30,046 nucleotides of DNA, taken from assembly GCA_002294045.1 (NCBI GenBank), contig DBEP01000019.1, positions 1 through 30,046 on the forward strand. The letters run 5' to 3'. The notes beneath the pieces were generated by a model that worked only from the letters and a program-made list of their open reading frames with translations, did no database searches and had not been told where the DNA came from. Position 1 is the stretch's first letter. Each line of letters starts with the position of its first letter. Below are positions 16,375 through 24,775 of the stretch, one piece after another. Source of the stretch: Lachnoclostridium sp. UBA903 (GTDB lineage: Bacteria > Bacillota > Clostridia > Lachnospirales > Lachnospiraceae). The translations under genes and the position numbers were made by a program.

Positions 16375-16436
16375 CCTATACAATGTAAATTATTGCGGAA
16401 AATAAAGCGGGTAAAACGTATTAGGAGGAACTGACA

Positions 16437-17345
16437 ATGGAACTGAATAATCTGGTGAATTTACAGGGAATGTTGTTTTTGCTGGTTGCAGCAGGAATAA
16501 TACTAAGAAAGACAAATATCCTCCCGAAACAGGGAACGGCAATGCTGACGGATATGGTTATTTATCTGGTGCTTCCATGTAATATTATCTATTCATTTTT
16601 TATAGAATTTAATCTTAACATATTAAAAAACTTTCTAATTATACTGCTCATATCCTGTCTTATACAATTAGGCTGTCTGATTCTGAGCAATACCTTATAT
16701 AAAAGGCAAAAACCGGAGATTAAGACGGTGCTGCAATACGGAACAGTATGCTCCAATGCGGGTTTTATGGGAAACCCCATTGCGGAGGGAGTCTTTGGGG
16801 CAAACGGGCTGCTGCTAGCCTCGATTTATCTGATACCTCAGAGAATTGTCATGTGGTCGGCCGGGATTTCCTATTTTACGAAAAGTCCTGACAAAAAAAA
16901 TATGATAAAAAAGATACTTACGCATCCGTGCATTGTGGCAGTATATATTGGTTTAATAATTATGCTTTTTCAGATTTCCCTTCCGGCTTTTCTTAAAAAT
17001 ACCATAAAAGATATAAGCGGGTGTACGACCGTATTGTCCATGGTATTAATCGGCACCATACTGGCTGAAGTTAACGTTAAGAATATGATAAGTAAAACGG
17101 TGCTCGGCTATGCCTTTATCCGCCTGATACTGATTCCCTCATTGGTTCTGGCCGGATGCAGGCTGTTCCAGATAAATGCTTTGCTAACGGGTGTTTCTGT
17201 ACTACTTGCCGGTATGCCGGCAGGAAGTACTACTGCCATTCTGGCCGCAAAATATGACGGGGATTTTGTTTTTGCCACCAAATGTGTGGTGTTTACAACA
17301 CTGGTTTCTCTGATTACAATACCTCTATGGTGCCTGGTTTTATAG
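16437..17345 (+). CDS. AEC family (auxin efflux carrier-like) transporter
   Basis: This 302-residue membrane protein has about ten hydrophobic helices in two similar halves, the AEC layout. Family-typical motifs include the half-helix break LVLPCNI near residue 45, the conserved SNAGFMGNP (about 105-113) and the C-terminal GMPAGSTTAILAAKYDGD. Bacterial members export or exchange small carboxylates such as malate or malonate. A strong AGGAGG lies nine bases before the ATG. It is a single gene followed by a 511-base gap. A link to carboxylate use by the OadB operon is possible but only suggested by distance. Confidence 0.9.
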   Translation: MELNNLVNLQGMLFLLVAAGIILRKTNILPKQGTAMLTDMVIYLVLPCNIIYSFFIEFNLNILKNFLIILLISCLIQLGCLILSNTLYKRQKPEIKTVLQYGTVCSNAGFMGNPIAEGVFGANGLLLASIYLIPQRIVMWSAGISYFTKSPDKKNMIKKILTHPCIVAVYIGLIIMLFQISLPAFLKNTIKDISGCTTVLSMVLIGTILAEVNVKNMISKTVLGYAFIRLILIPSLVLAGCRLFQINALLTGVSVLLAGMPAGSTTAILAAKYDGDFVFATKCVVFTTLVSLITIPLWCLVL

Positions 17346-17856
17346 AACTGCCCGCACCCGGAAAACGCAGGAAGGGAATCATCCGGCGTTTTCTGTTTCA
17401 GGGCTTATTGAAGTGTCACGAATCGGCGCCGTCTTACCATGCCTGAAATATCAGGAGTTCTGAATATTTAGGCAAATCCCCATCCGGGGCATAAGAGATG
17501 ATAAAACTTATGATTATTGGGTAATGATATTTTGCAGGAACAACATGTACTTTTCTGATAATCTGAAGGTATTTCGTATAAAATTACATTATATCCCCCG
17601 CATAGGCTTGTGTCATGGAAAGAATACTTTATAATGATTACAATATGGAATTTAATATAAATGGCCGGTCTGAAAGCGGGTTATTCCGGTAATACGGCGT
17701 TGCTGCGGCATACATAAGAAAGAAACTGGCAGTTGAATCTTCCGATATGACGCTGTTAACAGCATTACCGGTAAGTTCTCTGATATGGATTAAGTAGCAT
17801 AAAATTGGTGCAGGAAGTATGACATAATGGAAATAAAACGAAAAAGGAGTTAAGAG
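17346..17856. other. 511-base gap before the methyltransferase gene
   Basis: No intact gene was found. A hairpin GAAAACGCAGG/CCGGCGTTTTC-like pair near 17361-17394 lies just after the AEC gene and is followed by TGTTT, so it may be its terminator. An interrupted short frame occurs at 17615-17797. AAGGAG near the 3' end belongs to the methyltransferase gene. No riboswitch motif was recognised. Confidence 0.5.
17615..17797 (+). pseudogene. Possible gene remnant, 60 codons with one internal stop
   Basis: From an ATG at 17615 the frame reads 25 codons (beginning MERILYNDYNMEF), hits TAA at 17690, then continues open in the same frame for 34 more codons with protein-like composition (AAAYIRKKLAVESSDM) to TAG at 17795-17797. 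The recovery of an open frame after one stop could mean a decayed gene, but the length is small and I recognise no family. It could equally be chance. Confidence 0.22.
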
Positions 17857-19320
17857 ATGCCGGAAACAAAGAGAGATAAAAAATGGGCGGATGGGGAGAG
17901 CTATAACCTCTATATAACAAAGGAATTTGCTTCGTTTCGTAAGGAAGCCTGGAAACAGCAGTTAGGTCGGCATTTCTTAAAAGGTGTGTCCCTTGATATA
18001 CTGGACGCCGGTACGGGACCAGGCTTCTTTGCCTGCATATTGGCAGAAGAAGGCCATAATGTTACGGCGATAGATAAATCGGAAGGAATGCTTGCTTGTG
18101 CTGAAGCGAATGCGAAACAGTTAGGTGTTGAACCGCGCTTTATGAAAATGGATGTGAACAATCTGGACTTTGAAGATGACAGCTTTGATGTGATTGTTTC
18201 AAGAAATGTCACATGGACCCTGGAGTATCCCGAAGAGGTCTATACACAATTTAAAAGAGTGCTGAAACCAGGCGGAAAACTGCTGATATATGATGCCAAC
18301 TGGCATAGTCATTTCTTTGACGAGGAGAAAATGGAGCGGGTTCGTGCACAGGAAAGACGGCATTTTGAAAAATACGGTTTTCACGAGGTGGTTACGGATA
18401 ACGATACTAATTATTTTATGGACCTGCCGCTTTCCAATACCAGCCGCCCCCAATGGGACAGGGAGACCCTTGGCAGCCTCGGCTTTGCAGTTGAAATCGA
18501 GGAGGATACCGGCAGAATGGTATATGAGGAATGGGAAAAGGAATTATACGGCGAATCTCCGCTGTTCGAGGTTTGTGCCATAAAACAGGCCATAAGCGGG
18601 GATAAGGCAAGAGTTCAAAATTATTGGCAAAAAAGGTCCGCATCATTTGGCTTTTGCCTTTCCGAAGAAATTATGGCAGAGTGGAAAATGCGCATAGCAG
18701 AACACCTGCCGGGAGGGCGCTTAAAGGTTCTGGATGCAGGTACGGGTACGGGATTTATGGCGGCTGTTATGGCCGAGCTCGGACACGATGTAACGGGTGT
18801 TGATTTGTGTTCCAGGATGATAGACCGTGCAAAGGCAAACACAGTGCCGCTCGGTCTTTCCATACGTTTTTTATGCACGGATGCGGGTGAGCTCCCCTTT
18901 GCGGACGGAACCTTTGATGTTGTTGTATGCCGCAATGTGCTGTGGGCATTGACAAATCCTCAAGAGGTGCTTCTCCAGTGGCGCAGAGTCCTGAAGCCCG
19001 GAGGAATACTCATGTATTTTGACGGCAACCATTATTATTACCTGTATAACGAAAAAGACCGTAAGGCCCGAGACACCTATATGGCAGAGTACGGAAATCC
19101 GTACGCAAATGATGGCTTTGATTACGGTGAAATGGAGGAAGCCGCCAAAAAACTGCCGCTATCAATGGTTAGCAGGCCGGAATGGGATTATTCTGTTTTG
19201 TCGGGACTCGGATATGAAATAGTATATTCAAAGGCAGAAAAGCCGGAGGACAAACAGAAAAACGGTGACAGGTCCAGTACATGCTATTACAGCACTTTTA
19301 TGGTGGTAGCAAAAAAATAG
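17857..19320 (+). CDS. Tandem-domain class I SAM-dependent methyltransferase
   Basis: This 487-residue protein is built from two copies of a Rossmann methyltransferase. Copy 1 has motif I ILDAGTGPG (48-56) with acidic AIDKS following; copy 2 has VLDAGTGTG (291-299) with GVDLCS. Each copy also has RNV, a W and RVLKPGG, then an aromatic/His segment (WHSHFFDEEK; HYYYLYNEKD) and SRPxWD. Both copies keep the SAM-binding residues, so both may be active on one substrate. It precedes a nickel/peptide-type importer, separated by 273 bases that hold two foldback elements. Tandem methyltransferases of this sort, by my recollection, occur beside metal or tetrapyrrole gene sets; that link is not proven here. 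AAGGAG lies seven bases before the ATG. Confidence 0.88.
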   Translation: MPETKRDKKWADGESYNLYITKEFASFRKEAWKQQLGRHFLKGVSLDILDAGTGPGFFACILAEEGHNVTAIDKSEGMLACAEANAKQLGVEPRFMKMDVNNLDFEDDSFDVIVSRNVTWTLEYPEEVYTQFKRVLKPGGKLLIYDANWHSHFFDEEKMERVRAQERRHFEKYGFHEVVTDNDTNYFMDLPLSNTSRPQWDRETLGSLGFAVEIEEDTGRMVYEEWEKELYGESPLFEVCAIKQAISGDKARVQNYWQKRSASFGFCLSEEIMAEWKMRIAEHLPGGRLKVLDAGTGTGFMAAVMAELGHDVTGVDLCSRMIDRAKANTVPLGLSIRFLCTDAGELPFADGTFDVVVCRNVLWALTNPQEVLLQWRRVLKPGGILMYFDGNHYYYLYNEKDRKARDTYMAEYGNPYANDGFDYGEMEEAAKKLPLSMVSRPEWDYSVLSGLGYEIVYSKAEKPEDKQKNGDRSSTCYYSTFMVVAKK

Positions 19321-19342
19321 CAGTATAAGCATAACAAGAGTA

Positions 19343-19508
19343 CTAGAGCGTGTCTGAAAAATCATTGCACCGTTCTGAACGCTCCACTTTGCGGGATACT
19401 GCATCGCAATTTTGAGAGAGTAGCACCACTATGCTCCCAAAATCGCTCTTTGCCTCCCACAAAGTAAAGCATCCAGCCCGGCACAAACATTTTTCAAACA
19501 CACTCTAG
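19343..19508. mobile_element. Full-length foldback element (copy A), MITE-like
   Basis: The 166-base element begins CTAGAGCGTGTCTGAAAAAT and ends ATTTTTCAAACACACTCTAG; the 18-base ends (19345-19362, 19489-19506) pair with two mismatches. The interior is also palindromic: the left half and the complement of the right half share GCACCGTTCTG/GTGCCGGGCTG and CACTTTGCGGGA/TACTTTGTGGGA, with a centre near 19425. It encodes no protein. A transcript would fold into one hairpin with arms of roughly 80 bases. Confidence 0.8.
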
Positions 19509-19584
19509 AGCGTGTTTGAGAAATCATTGCGCCGCTCTGAACGCCCCGCTTTGCCGTATACTGCATTTTTCAAATACACTCGAG
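19505..19584. mobile_element. Short foldback element (copy B) abutting copy A
   Basis: The 80-base copy shares the CTAG at the junction with copy A. Its left 58 bases match the left end of A (CATTGC, CTCTGAACGC, TACTGCAT) and it then jumps straight to a right terminal repeat (ATTTTTCAAATACACTCGAG), so it looks like an internal deletion of A. Its last bases, GAG, form the start of the GAGGTG ribosome binding site (19582-19587) of nikB. Confidence 0.8.
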
Positions 19585-19593
19585 GTGATACCC

Positions 19594-20559
19594 ATGAAAC
19601 AATACATAATAAAACGCCTGCTATGGCTTATACCGGTCATGTTTTTTGTTTCAGCCGTCTCTTTTATGCTCATGCATCTGTCACCGGGAGATCCTGCTGA
19701 GATTTTTTTCTCAAAGGGAGGCGACGTTCCAAACCCGGCTGCTGTCTCCGCCATGAGGGAAAAGCTGGGACTCAATGAACCCATATTAAAGCAATATACG
19801 GTATGGGTCGGCAACCTGCTTCACGGAGATTTTGGTTACTCGATTTCCAGCGGCCGGCCGGTACTTTCCGAAATACTCAAGTACTTTCCCAACACCTTGC
19901 GGCTGACTTTTTTGTCAATGGCATTGACCCTGCTTGTTTCAATACCATTGGGTGTACTGGCGGCTGTTAAAGAAAATAAGGCAGCGGATTACCTAATTAG
20001 AATATTATCCTTCGTCAGCAGCTCCATGCCGGGGTTTTTTGTGGCGCTGATATTAATCTATATTTTTTCTATTAAGTTCAGATTGTTACCTGTGATTAGT
20101 GCTGGTAATACGGATGGCATTATTCTGCCGGCGCTGACACTTGCTATTTGCCTGTCGGCAAACTATGTGAGACAGGTTAGAGCTGCAGTCATCAGGGAGA
20201 TGGGGGAAGAATATATACGTATGGAACGTGCACGGGGCATCAGAGAAAGCAGCATACTGTTCGGGAGCGCACTCAAGAGCAGCATGCCTGCAATACTGGC
20301 GATTGCGGGTATGAATATAGGCCATCTTCTGGGAGGAACATCGATTATTGAAATCGTGTTTACCTATCCGGGCATTGGACGGCTGGCTGTACAAGCTATT
20401 ACCGAAAGGGATTATCCGATGGTACAGGGGTATATGCTGCTGACGGCTACGATTTGTACGGCCATAAATCTTATTACCGATGTATTACATGCCTATGCCG
20501 CCCCGCTTGTTAAGTACGGCATAGAGGCTGGGAGCAGGGGGAAATCTGAAAAGGCATGA
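19594..20559 (+). CDS. nikB: Nickel/peptide ABC importer permease, NikB/DppB type
   Basis: This 321-residue inner-membrane permease starts with the family-typical MKQYIIKRLLWLIPVMF and has six membrane segments and the coupling loop EEYIRMERARGI...ILFGSALKSSMPA. It pairs with the next permease to form the channel. The frame is open upstream to an ATG at 19516, but those 26 codons lie in foldback copy B and do not fit the family; ATG 19594 has GAGGTG six bases upstream. The stop overlaps the nikC start (ATGA). Substrate (nickel, metal chelate or peptide) is not decided by sequence; similarity of the partner permease to NikC favours metal. Confidence 0.88.
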   Translation: MKQYIIKRLLWLIPVMFFVSAVSFMLMHLSPGDPAEIFFSKGGDVPNPAAVSAMREKLGLNEPILKQYTVWVGNLLHGDFGYSISSGRPVLSEILKYFPNTLRLTFLSMALTLLVSIPLGVLAAVKENKAADYLIRILSFVSSSMPGFFVALILIYIFSIKFRLLPVISAGNTDGIILPALTLAICLSANYVRQVRAAVIREMGEEYIRMERARGIRESSILFGSALKSSMPAILAIAGMNIGHLLGGTSIIEIVFTYPGIGRLAVQAITERDYPMVQGYMLLTATICTAINLITDVLHAYAAPLVKYGIEAGSRGKSEKA

Positions 20560-21461
20560 TAAAAAAATATTTAAAATTATCCAGAGCGTTTTTGAAAAAT
20601 CACCGTACCGTTCTGAACACCCCTCTTATTTTTCAAGCACACTCTAAGACGCGGTTTATTATCTGGAGTACCGTAGTTCTATTGCTGCTGGTGCTTGCCG
20701 CTGCAGGCCCGCTGATTACACCACACGACCCGTTTGAGGTTAATCTTGCACAGGTTAACAGGCCTCCGTCCGGGGAATATCCGTTGGGTACGGATTACAT
20801 AGGACGTTGTATTATGAGCCGCCTTATCCGGGGAGCCGCCCGTTCCATTTATTCCGCGCTTATAGTGGTTGCCGTTACCTTTGTCACCGGCACCTTGATA
20901 GGTACTTTGGGCGGCTTTTTCGGCGGGATGCTTGACACGGTTTTAATGCGTACTGTGGACTGCTTCCAGGCGTTTCCAAGTCTGGCTTTTACTATTGCTG
21001 TTGCGGGAATGCTTGGTTCAGGCACAAGAAACTGTATCATAGCCATGACGGTGGCAGGCTGGACAGGTTATGCACGTCTGGCCCGGAGTCAGGTATTATC
21101 GGTTAAGGAACGTACCTTTGTCGGCGCCGCAAGGATTTCGGGCTGCTCAACAATGAAAATTTTGCTGCGGACGGTCCTGCCCAACTGCCTTAATCCTCTT
21201 GTGGTATATGCGAGTATGCATATAGGGAATACCATTCTGAGCTTTGCCGGGCTTTCCTATTTGGGCCTGGGAGCCGCTCCTCCGTTTCCTGAATGGGGTA
21301 CTATGCTTAACGACGGGCGGCAGAGACTGCAGATTGCTCCATGGGCCGTAATATTTCCCGGGCTTGCCATTTTATTGGTAGTAATGGTTATGGGAATGTT
21401 CGGGGACAGTATCAATAAATGGTTAACCCCTAAAAGCATAAAGGACAATATAAAAAATTAA
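20556..21461 (+). CDS. nikC: Nickel/peptide ABC importer permease, NikC/DppC type, with inserted element
   Basis: The 301-residue permease has an N-terminal tail, a first membrane helix (about 33-53), the periplasmic loop with PSGEYPLGTDYIGRC and SRLIRGA, five further helices and the coupling loop FVGAARISGCSTMKILLRTVLPN. PS-EYPLGTD-GRC is close to NikC proteins. Codons 9-30 are made of a foldback element (copy C, 20582-20647): 66 bases, a multiple of three, without stops, so the frame survives. Without it the protein would be about 279 residues, normal for the family. The start overlaps the nikB stop by four bases. Confidence 0.88.
   Translation: MIKKYLKLSRAFLKNHRTVLNTPLIFQAHSKTRFIIWSTVVLLLLVLAAAGPLITPHDPFEVNLAQVNRPPSGEYPLGTDYIGRCIMSRLIRGAARSIYSALIVVAVTFVTGTLIGTLGGFFGGMLDTVLMRTVDCFQAFPSLAFTIAVAGMLGSGTRNCIIAMTVAGWTGYARLARSQVLSVKERTFVGAARISGCSTMKILLRTVLPNCLNPLVVYASMHIGNTILSFAGLSYLGLGAAPPFPEWGTMLNDGRQRLQIAPWAVIFPGLAILLVVMVMGMFGDSINKWLTPKSIKDNIKN
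20582..20647. mobile_element. Foldback element (copy C) in frame inside nikC
   Basis: The left end AGAGCGTTTTTGAAAAAT (20583-20600) and right end ATTTTTCAAGCACACTCT (20628-20645) are the family terminal repeats. Between them CCGTACCGTTCTGAACACC matches the left arm of copy A. Total length about 63-66 bases. It is read as residues 9-30 of NikC (RAFLKNHRTVLNTPLIFQAH and flanks), placed in the cytoplasmic tail before the first helix. Confidence 0.85.
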
Positions 21462-21479
21462 CGATTAAGGAGAAGGATA

Positions 21480-23036
21480 ATGAAAAATATATTGCAGAAG
21501 CTGAAAAGGGTACCGGCATTTTTGGTGTCTGTTACGTTAATATGCGGGGCATTGGCCGGCTGCAGCCGAAAATCCGAAGGTATAAATGCCGCTCCTGTCG
21601 AATTGTCGATTGTCTGTGCAAATAATTCCCACGGCATAACGCTTGACCCTCAGACGGATTACTGCGCAGGCGTATCTGTTTCAATGGGCGTTTGTGAAAC
21701 GCTGTTCAGGCTGGATAATGATACTTTGAAGCTTGAGCCGCATCTTGCAAGCGGTTACAGGCAGAGAAACGATTATACCTGGGAAATCACCATAAGAGAA
21801 GGCATCAGCTTTACAAACGGTAATCCGCTTACGGCAGAGGCGGTCAAATCCGCTCTGGAGTACTCGCTTACCGGTATTGACCGTATGGCCTCCATGCTTG
21901 ATATAGCTTCTATAAATGCCGAAGGACAAATGCTGATAATCAAAACGAATACTCCTGTTGCGACCCTGCCGTCAATTTTTACGGATGTTTCCACTCTTAT
22001 ATATGATACCGCTGCGGGCAGTGATTATGCCCGCCAGATAATCGGAACAGGTCCCTATATTCTGGAGCGCATGGATGACGACGGGAACTGTGAGCTATCG
22101 AAAAACGAAAATTACTGGCAGGGAGAACCTGCCGCTGATATCGTGCATACCAAATGGATAACGGACGGTAATGCAAAAGCTCTTGCCCTTCAGTCCGGCG
22201 AAATTGATTACACAGTTATATCCTCCGCCGATTTGCCTCTTTTTGAAAATAACGGCGATTATGAGATTACCGGCTATGACAGCGACAGAGCTTATTTTCT
22301 TTTCTTAAATCCTGAAGAAACTTTTACGGCCGATGATGCTTTGAGAAGAACGCTCTGTTACTCCATTGACCGTGATTCCTATATCACATCACTCTTTAAC
22401 GGCAGCGGAGCCAAAACGACAGCCTGTTTTCCGGCCTGGTCGGGTTTTTCCGACGGTATCCTTGCAGAGGAATACGACATGGAAAAAGCAAAGAAAATTT
22501 TTGCCGATAACGGGTATCAGGACACAAACGGAGACGGCAACCTTGAGAAGGACGGACAGGAAGTTTTCCTCACTATTATGACCTATTCGGGCAACGCCGA
22601 ATTTCCTGTTCTATGTGAGGTTATACAAAATCAGCTTGCTGCGCTTGGTATCCGCTCGGAAATTGTTGTATCCGATTCTATTGTCAGTGATCTGAAGGAA
22701 GGTAACTGGAATATTGCAACCTACGGTTATAATACGCTGTCAATGGGGGACTCTTACAATTTTCTCAAGCCTGTTTTCTATACGGATGCCTCATCCAATT
22801 TTACAAATTTCTCTAATCCTAAGGTAGATGAGCTTCTTGACGAAATGAAGATAACATCAGATTTTGAAAAGCGCAAGGAGCTGTCAATAGAAATACAGAA
22901 GCATATTTTTGAAGCGGATGAGCATATTTTTATTCTCCATTTGAAGCAGTATCTGGTTGTTAGAAAGGGTATCGAGAATGTAAAACAAAACCGCGGTAAC
23001 AGCTTTGATTTCTGGAAGGTCACAAAAACACAATGA
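21480..23036 (+). CDS. nikA: Substrate-binding lipoprotein of the nickel/peptide importer (SBP family 5)
   Basis: This 518-residue extracellular binding protein has a lipoprotein signal (basic start, hydrophobic core, lipobox LAGC with C28 as the lipid anchor). The mature part follows the family 5 pattern: LDPQTD, VCETLFRLD, LEPHLASGY, YTWEITIREGISFTNGNPLTAEAV, then NENYW and a DTNGDGNLEKDG loop. It should bind the solute and deliver it to NikBC. Whether that is free nickel, a metal-metallophore complex or a peptide is open; the operon partners suggest metal. AAGGAG precedes the ATG, 18 bases after nikC. Its stop overlaps the nikD start (ATGA). Confidence 0.85.
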   Translation: MKNILQKLKRVPAFLVSVTLICGALAGCSRKSEGINAAPVELSIVCANNSHGITLDPQTDYCAGVSVSMGVCETLFRLDNDTLKLEPHLASGYRQRNDYTWEITIREGISFTNGNPLTAEAVKSALEYSLTGIDRMASMLDIASINAEGQMLIIKTNTPVATLPSIFTDVSTLIYDTAAGSDYARQIIGTGPYILERMDDDGNCELSKNENYWQGEPAADIVHTKWITDGNAKALALQSGEIDYTVISSADLPLFENNGDYEITGYDSDRAYFLFLNPEETFTADDALRRTLCYSIDRDSYITSLFNGSGAKTTACFPAWSGFSDGILAEEYDMEKAKKIFADNGYQDTNGDGNLEKDGQEVFLTIMTYSGNAEFPVLCEVIQNQLAALGIRSEIVVSDSIVSDLKEGNWNIATYGYNTLSMGDSYNFLKPVFYTDASSNFTNFSNPKVDELLDEMKITSDFEKRKELSIEIQKHIFEADEHIFILHLKQYLVVRKGIENVKQNRGNSFDFWKVTKTQ

Positions 23037-23995
23037 AAAGAACGGATTTGCTTAAAATAAATAATCTTGACGTCAGTTACGGAGATGCCAAGGTTCTGCG
23101 GGATATATCCGTGACAGTTCAGCCCCGAAGCATTCTTGGTATCGTCGGGGAGTCAGGGAGCGGAAAAAGCACATTAATTTCTACCGTAATGGGGATTCTG
23201 GATAAAGGCGGAACAATCTGCAACGGTAAAATTATATATAAAGATATGGAATTACTTAAGCTTTCCCGGGAGGAACTGCGGAAGATTAGAGGCAGCGAGA
23301 TAGCGCTTGTTATGCAGAATCCGGCCGCATCCTTCAATCCCGTCCGAAAAATCAAATACCAGCTTCACGCAGCCGTGCGAAGCCATGGTTCGCTCTCCTG
23401 TAAAGAGGCCGACGAACGTATGCTTGAACTGCTGGCACGAATGAACCTGCCCGACGGAAATCGTATAATGAACAGTTACGCATTTGAGATGAGCGGAGGG
23501 ATGTGTCAGAGAACATCGATTGCAATGGCGATGGTATTAAGACCGCAGCTTTTGTTTGCCGACGAACCGACCAGCGCACTGGATGTAACCGTTCAGGCTA
23601 TGGTTGTTGGGGAGCTTATGAATCTTAGAAACGGTTACGGGACTTCCGTTGTGATTGTCTCGCATAACATGGGCGTTATTTCACATATGTCCGACCGGAT
23701 TGCGGTTATGTACGCAGGAATGATTCTGGAATACGGCGGGAAAAATGAAATAATCATGAAGCCTTTTCATATATATACGCAGAACATAATCAAGGCGATA
23801 CCCAGAATGGATGCACCTGCTCCCTGCGGAATAGCGGCGTTTAGATATAACGGAACGGCAAGGGGCTGTCCCGTACAATACGGCTGTCCGAACTGTTCTC
23901 CTAAGTGTATAAAGGAAGTACCTCCGTTAAAGGAAATAGATAGCGGACATTTTGTAAGATGCTGGCTGGCTTATGCGGAAAGGAAAATAATATGA
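23033..23995 (+). CDS. nikD: ABC importer ATPase, NikD/DppD type
   Basis: This 320-residue ATPase powers the nickel/peptide importer together with the next gene. It has Walker A GESGSGKST (about 42-50), Q-loop VMQNPAASFNP, signature MSGGMCQR, Walker B LLFADEPTSALD and switch His in IVSHNMG. The C-terminal extension carries the Cys/Pro-rich oligopeptide-ABC tail GCPVQYGCPNCSPKC (about residues 287-301), which can hold an iron-sulfur cluster in some relatives. Its start overlaps the nikA stop and its stop overlaps the nikE start, both ATGA, so translation of the operon is coupled. Confidence 0.9.
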   Translation: MKRTDLLKINNLDVSYGDAKVLRDISVTVQPRSILGIVGESGSGKSTLISTVMGILDKGGTICNGKIIYKDMELLKLSREELRKIRGSEIALVMQNPAASFNPVRKIKYQLHAAVRSHGSLSCKEADERMLELLARMNLPDGNRIMNSYAFEMSGGMCQRTSIAMAMVLRPQLLFADEPTSALDVTVQAMVVGELMNLRNGYGTSVVIVSHNMGVISHMSDRIAVMYAGMILEYGGKNEIIMKPFHIYTQNIIKAIPRMDAPAPCGIAAFRYNGTARGCPVQYGCPNCSPKCIKEVPPLKEIDSGHFVRCWLAYAERKII

Positions 23996-24747
23996 AGATA
24001 CTAAAGGCAACCATGCTGGAAAAGAGCTTTTACAACGGAGCCGGCAATTATATCCATGCTGTTAACGGCGTGAGCTTTTTTTTGGAACAGGGAGAATTCC
24101 TTGGACTGGTAGGCGAAAGCGGATGTGGTAAAAGTACCGTCGCGGGCTTAGTGGCAGGGCTGCTCAGACCGGATAAGGGAAAAGTGATACTGGATGAAAG
24201 AGAACTTCAAACGGCGCCCTACCCCAAATCGGTTTACCGTAAATTGCAGATGGTTTTCCAAAACCCGCAGGATTCGTTTGATCCCCACAGGACCATTGGC
24301 AGCAGCATAATAGATATTCAGCGGAATTTTGGTGTTAATAAGTGCGATGCAAGGAAACAAATGTACAGGCTCCTTGAACGGGCAGGGCTTAAGCCGGAGC
24401 TTGCTCACAGGCTGCCCCACCAGATTAGCGGAGGCGAGTGCCAGCGTGCGGCAATTGCACGCGCAATCTCCGTCTCGCCGAAGATAATTATTTGCGACGA
24501 GATAACCAGCGCTCTGGATGTTACTGTGCAGGCGCAGATAACGGAGCTGCTACAGTCTCTGCGGGAAGAGATGCGGCTTTCGGTTTTGTTCATTTCACAT
24601 GACCTGGCGCTGGTTCAGGGTAACTGCAGCAGAGTTCTGGTAATGTATAACGGGAAAATCGTTGAGGAAGGGCCGGTAAGGGAGGTAATGACACAGCCGA
24701 AAGATTCGTATACAAAACTTCTGCTGTCGTCTGTTTTTACGGTTTAA
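23992..24747 (+). CDS. nikE: ABC importer ATPase, NikE/DppF type
   Basis: The second ATPase has 251 residues from the ATG at 23992, with Walker A GESGCGKST, Q-loop MVFQNPQDSFDP, signature ISGGECQR, Walker B IIICDEITSALD and switch His in FISHDLA. It lacks the Cys-rich tail of NikD, as is usual for the shorter partner. An in-frame ATG at 23959 lies inside nikD and lacks a ribosome binding site; AAAGGAAAAT precedes 23992, which overlaps the nikD stop by four bases. It is the last gene of the operon and is followed by foldback copy D. Confidence 0.9.
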   Translation: MKILKATMLEKSFYNGAGNYIHAVNGVSFFLEQGEFLGLVGESGCGKSTVAGLVAGLLRPDKGKVILDERELQTAPYPKSVYRKLQMVFQNPQDSFDPHRTIGSSIIDIQRNFGVNKCDARKQMYRLLERAGLKPELAHRLPHQISGGECQRAAIARAISVSPKIIICDEITSALDVTVQAQITELLQSLREEMRLSVLFISHDLALVQGNCSRVLVMYNGKIVEEGPVREVMTQPKDSYTKLLLSSVFTV

Positions 24748-24775
24748 ATTCCTTTACAGTCTGTAATTCTGCCCC

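Noticed and set aside
17910..18935. Several minus-strand frames opposite the methyltransferase gene
   Set aside because: They appear at mirrored places in the two repeated domains, as expected for shadows of a duplicated coding sequence.
19516..19593. Upstream start for nikB giving 26 extra residues
   Set aside because: These codons lie in foldback copy B, are unlike any permease N-terminus and have no ribosome binding site; ATG 19594 has GAGGTG in front and the normal family start.
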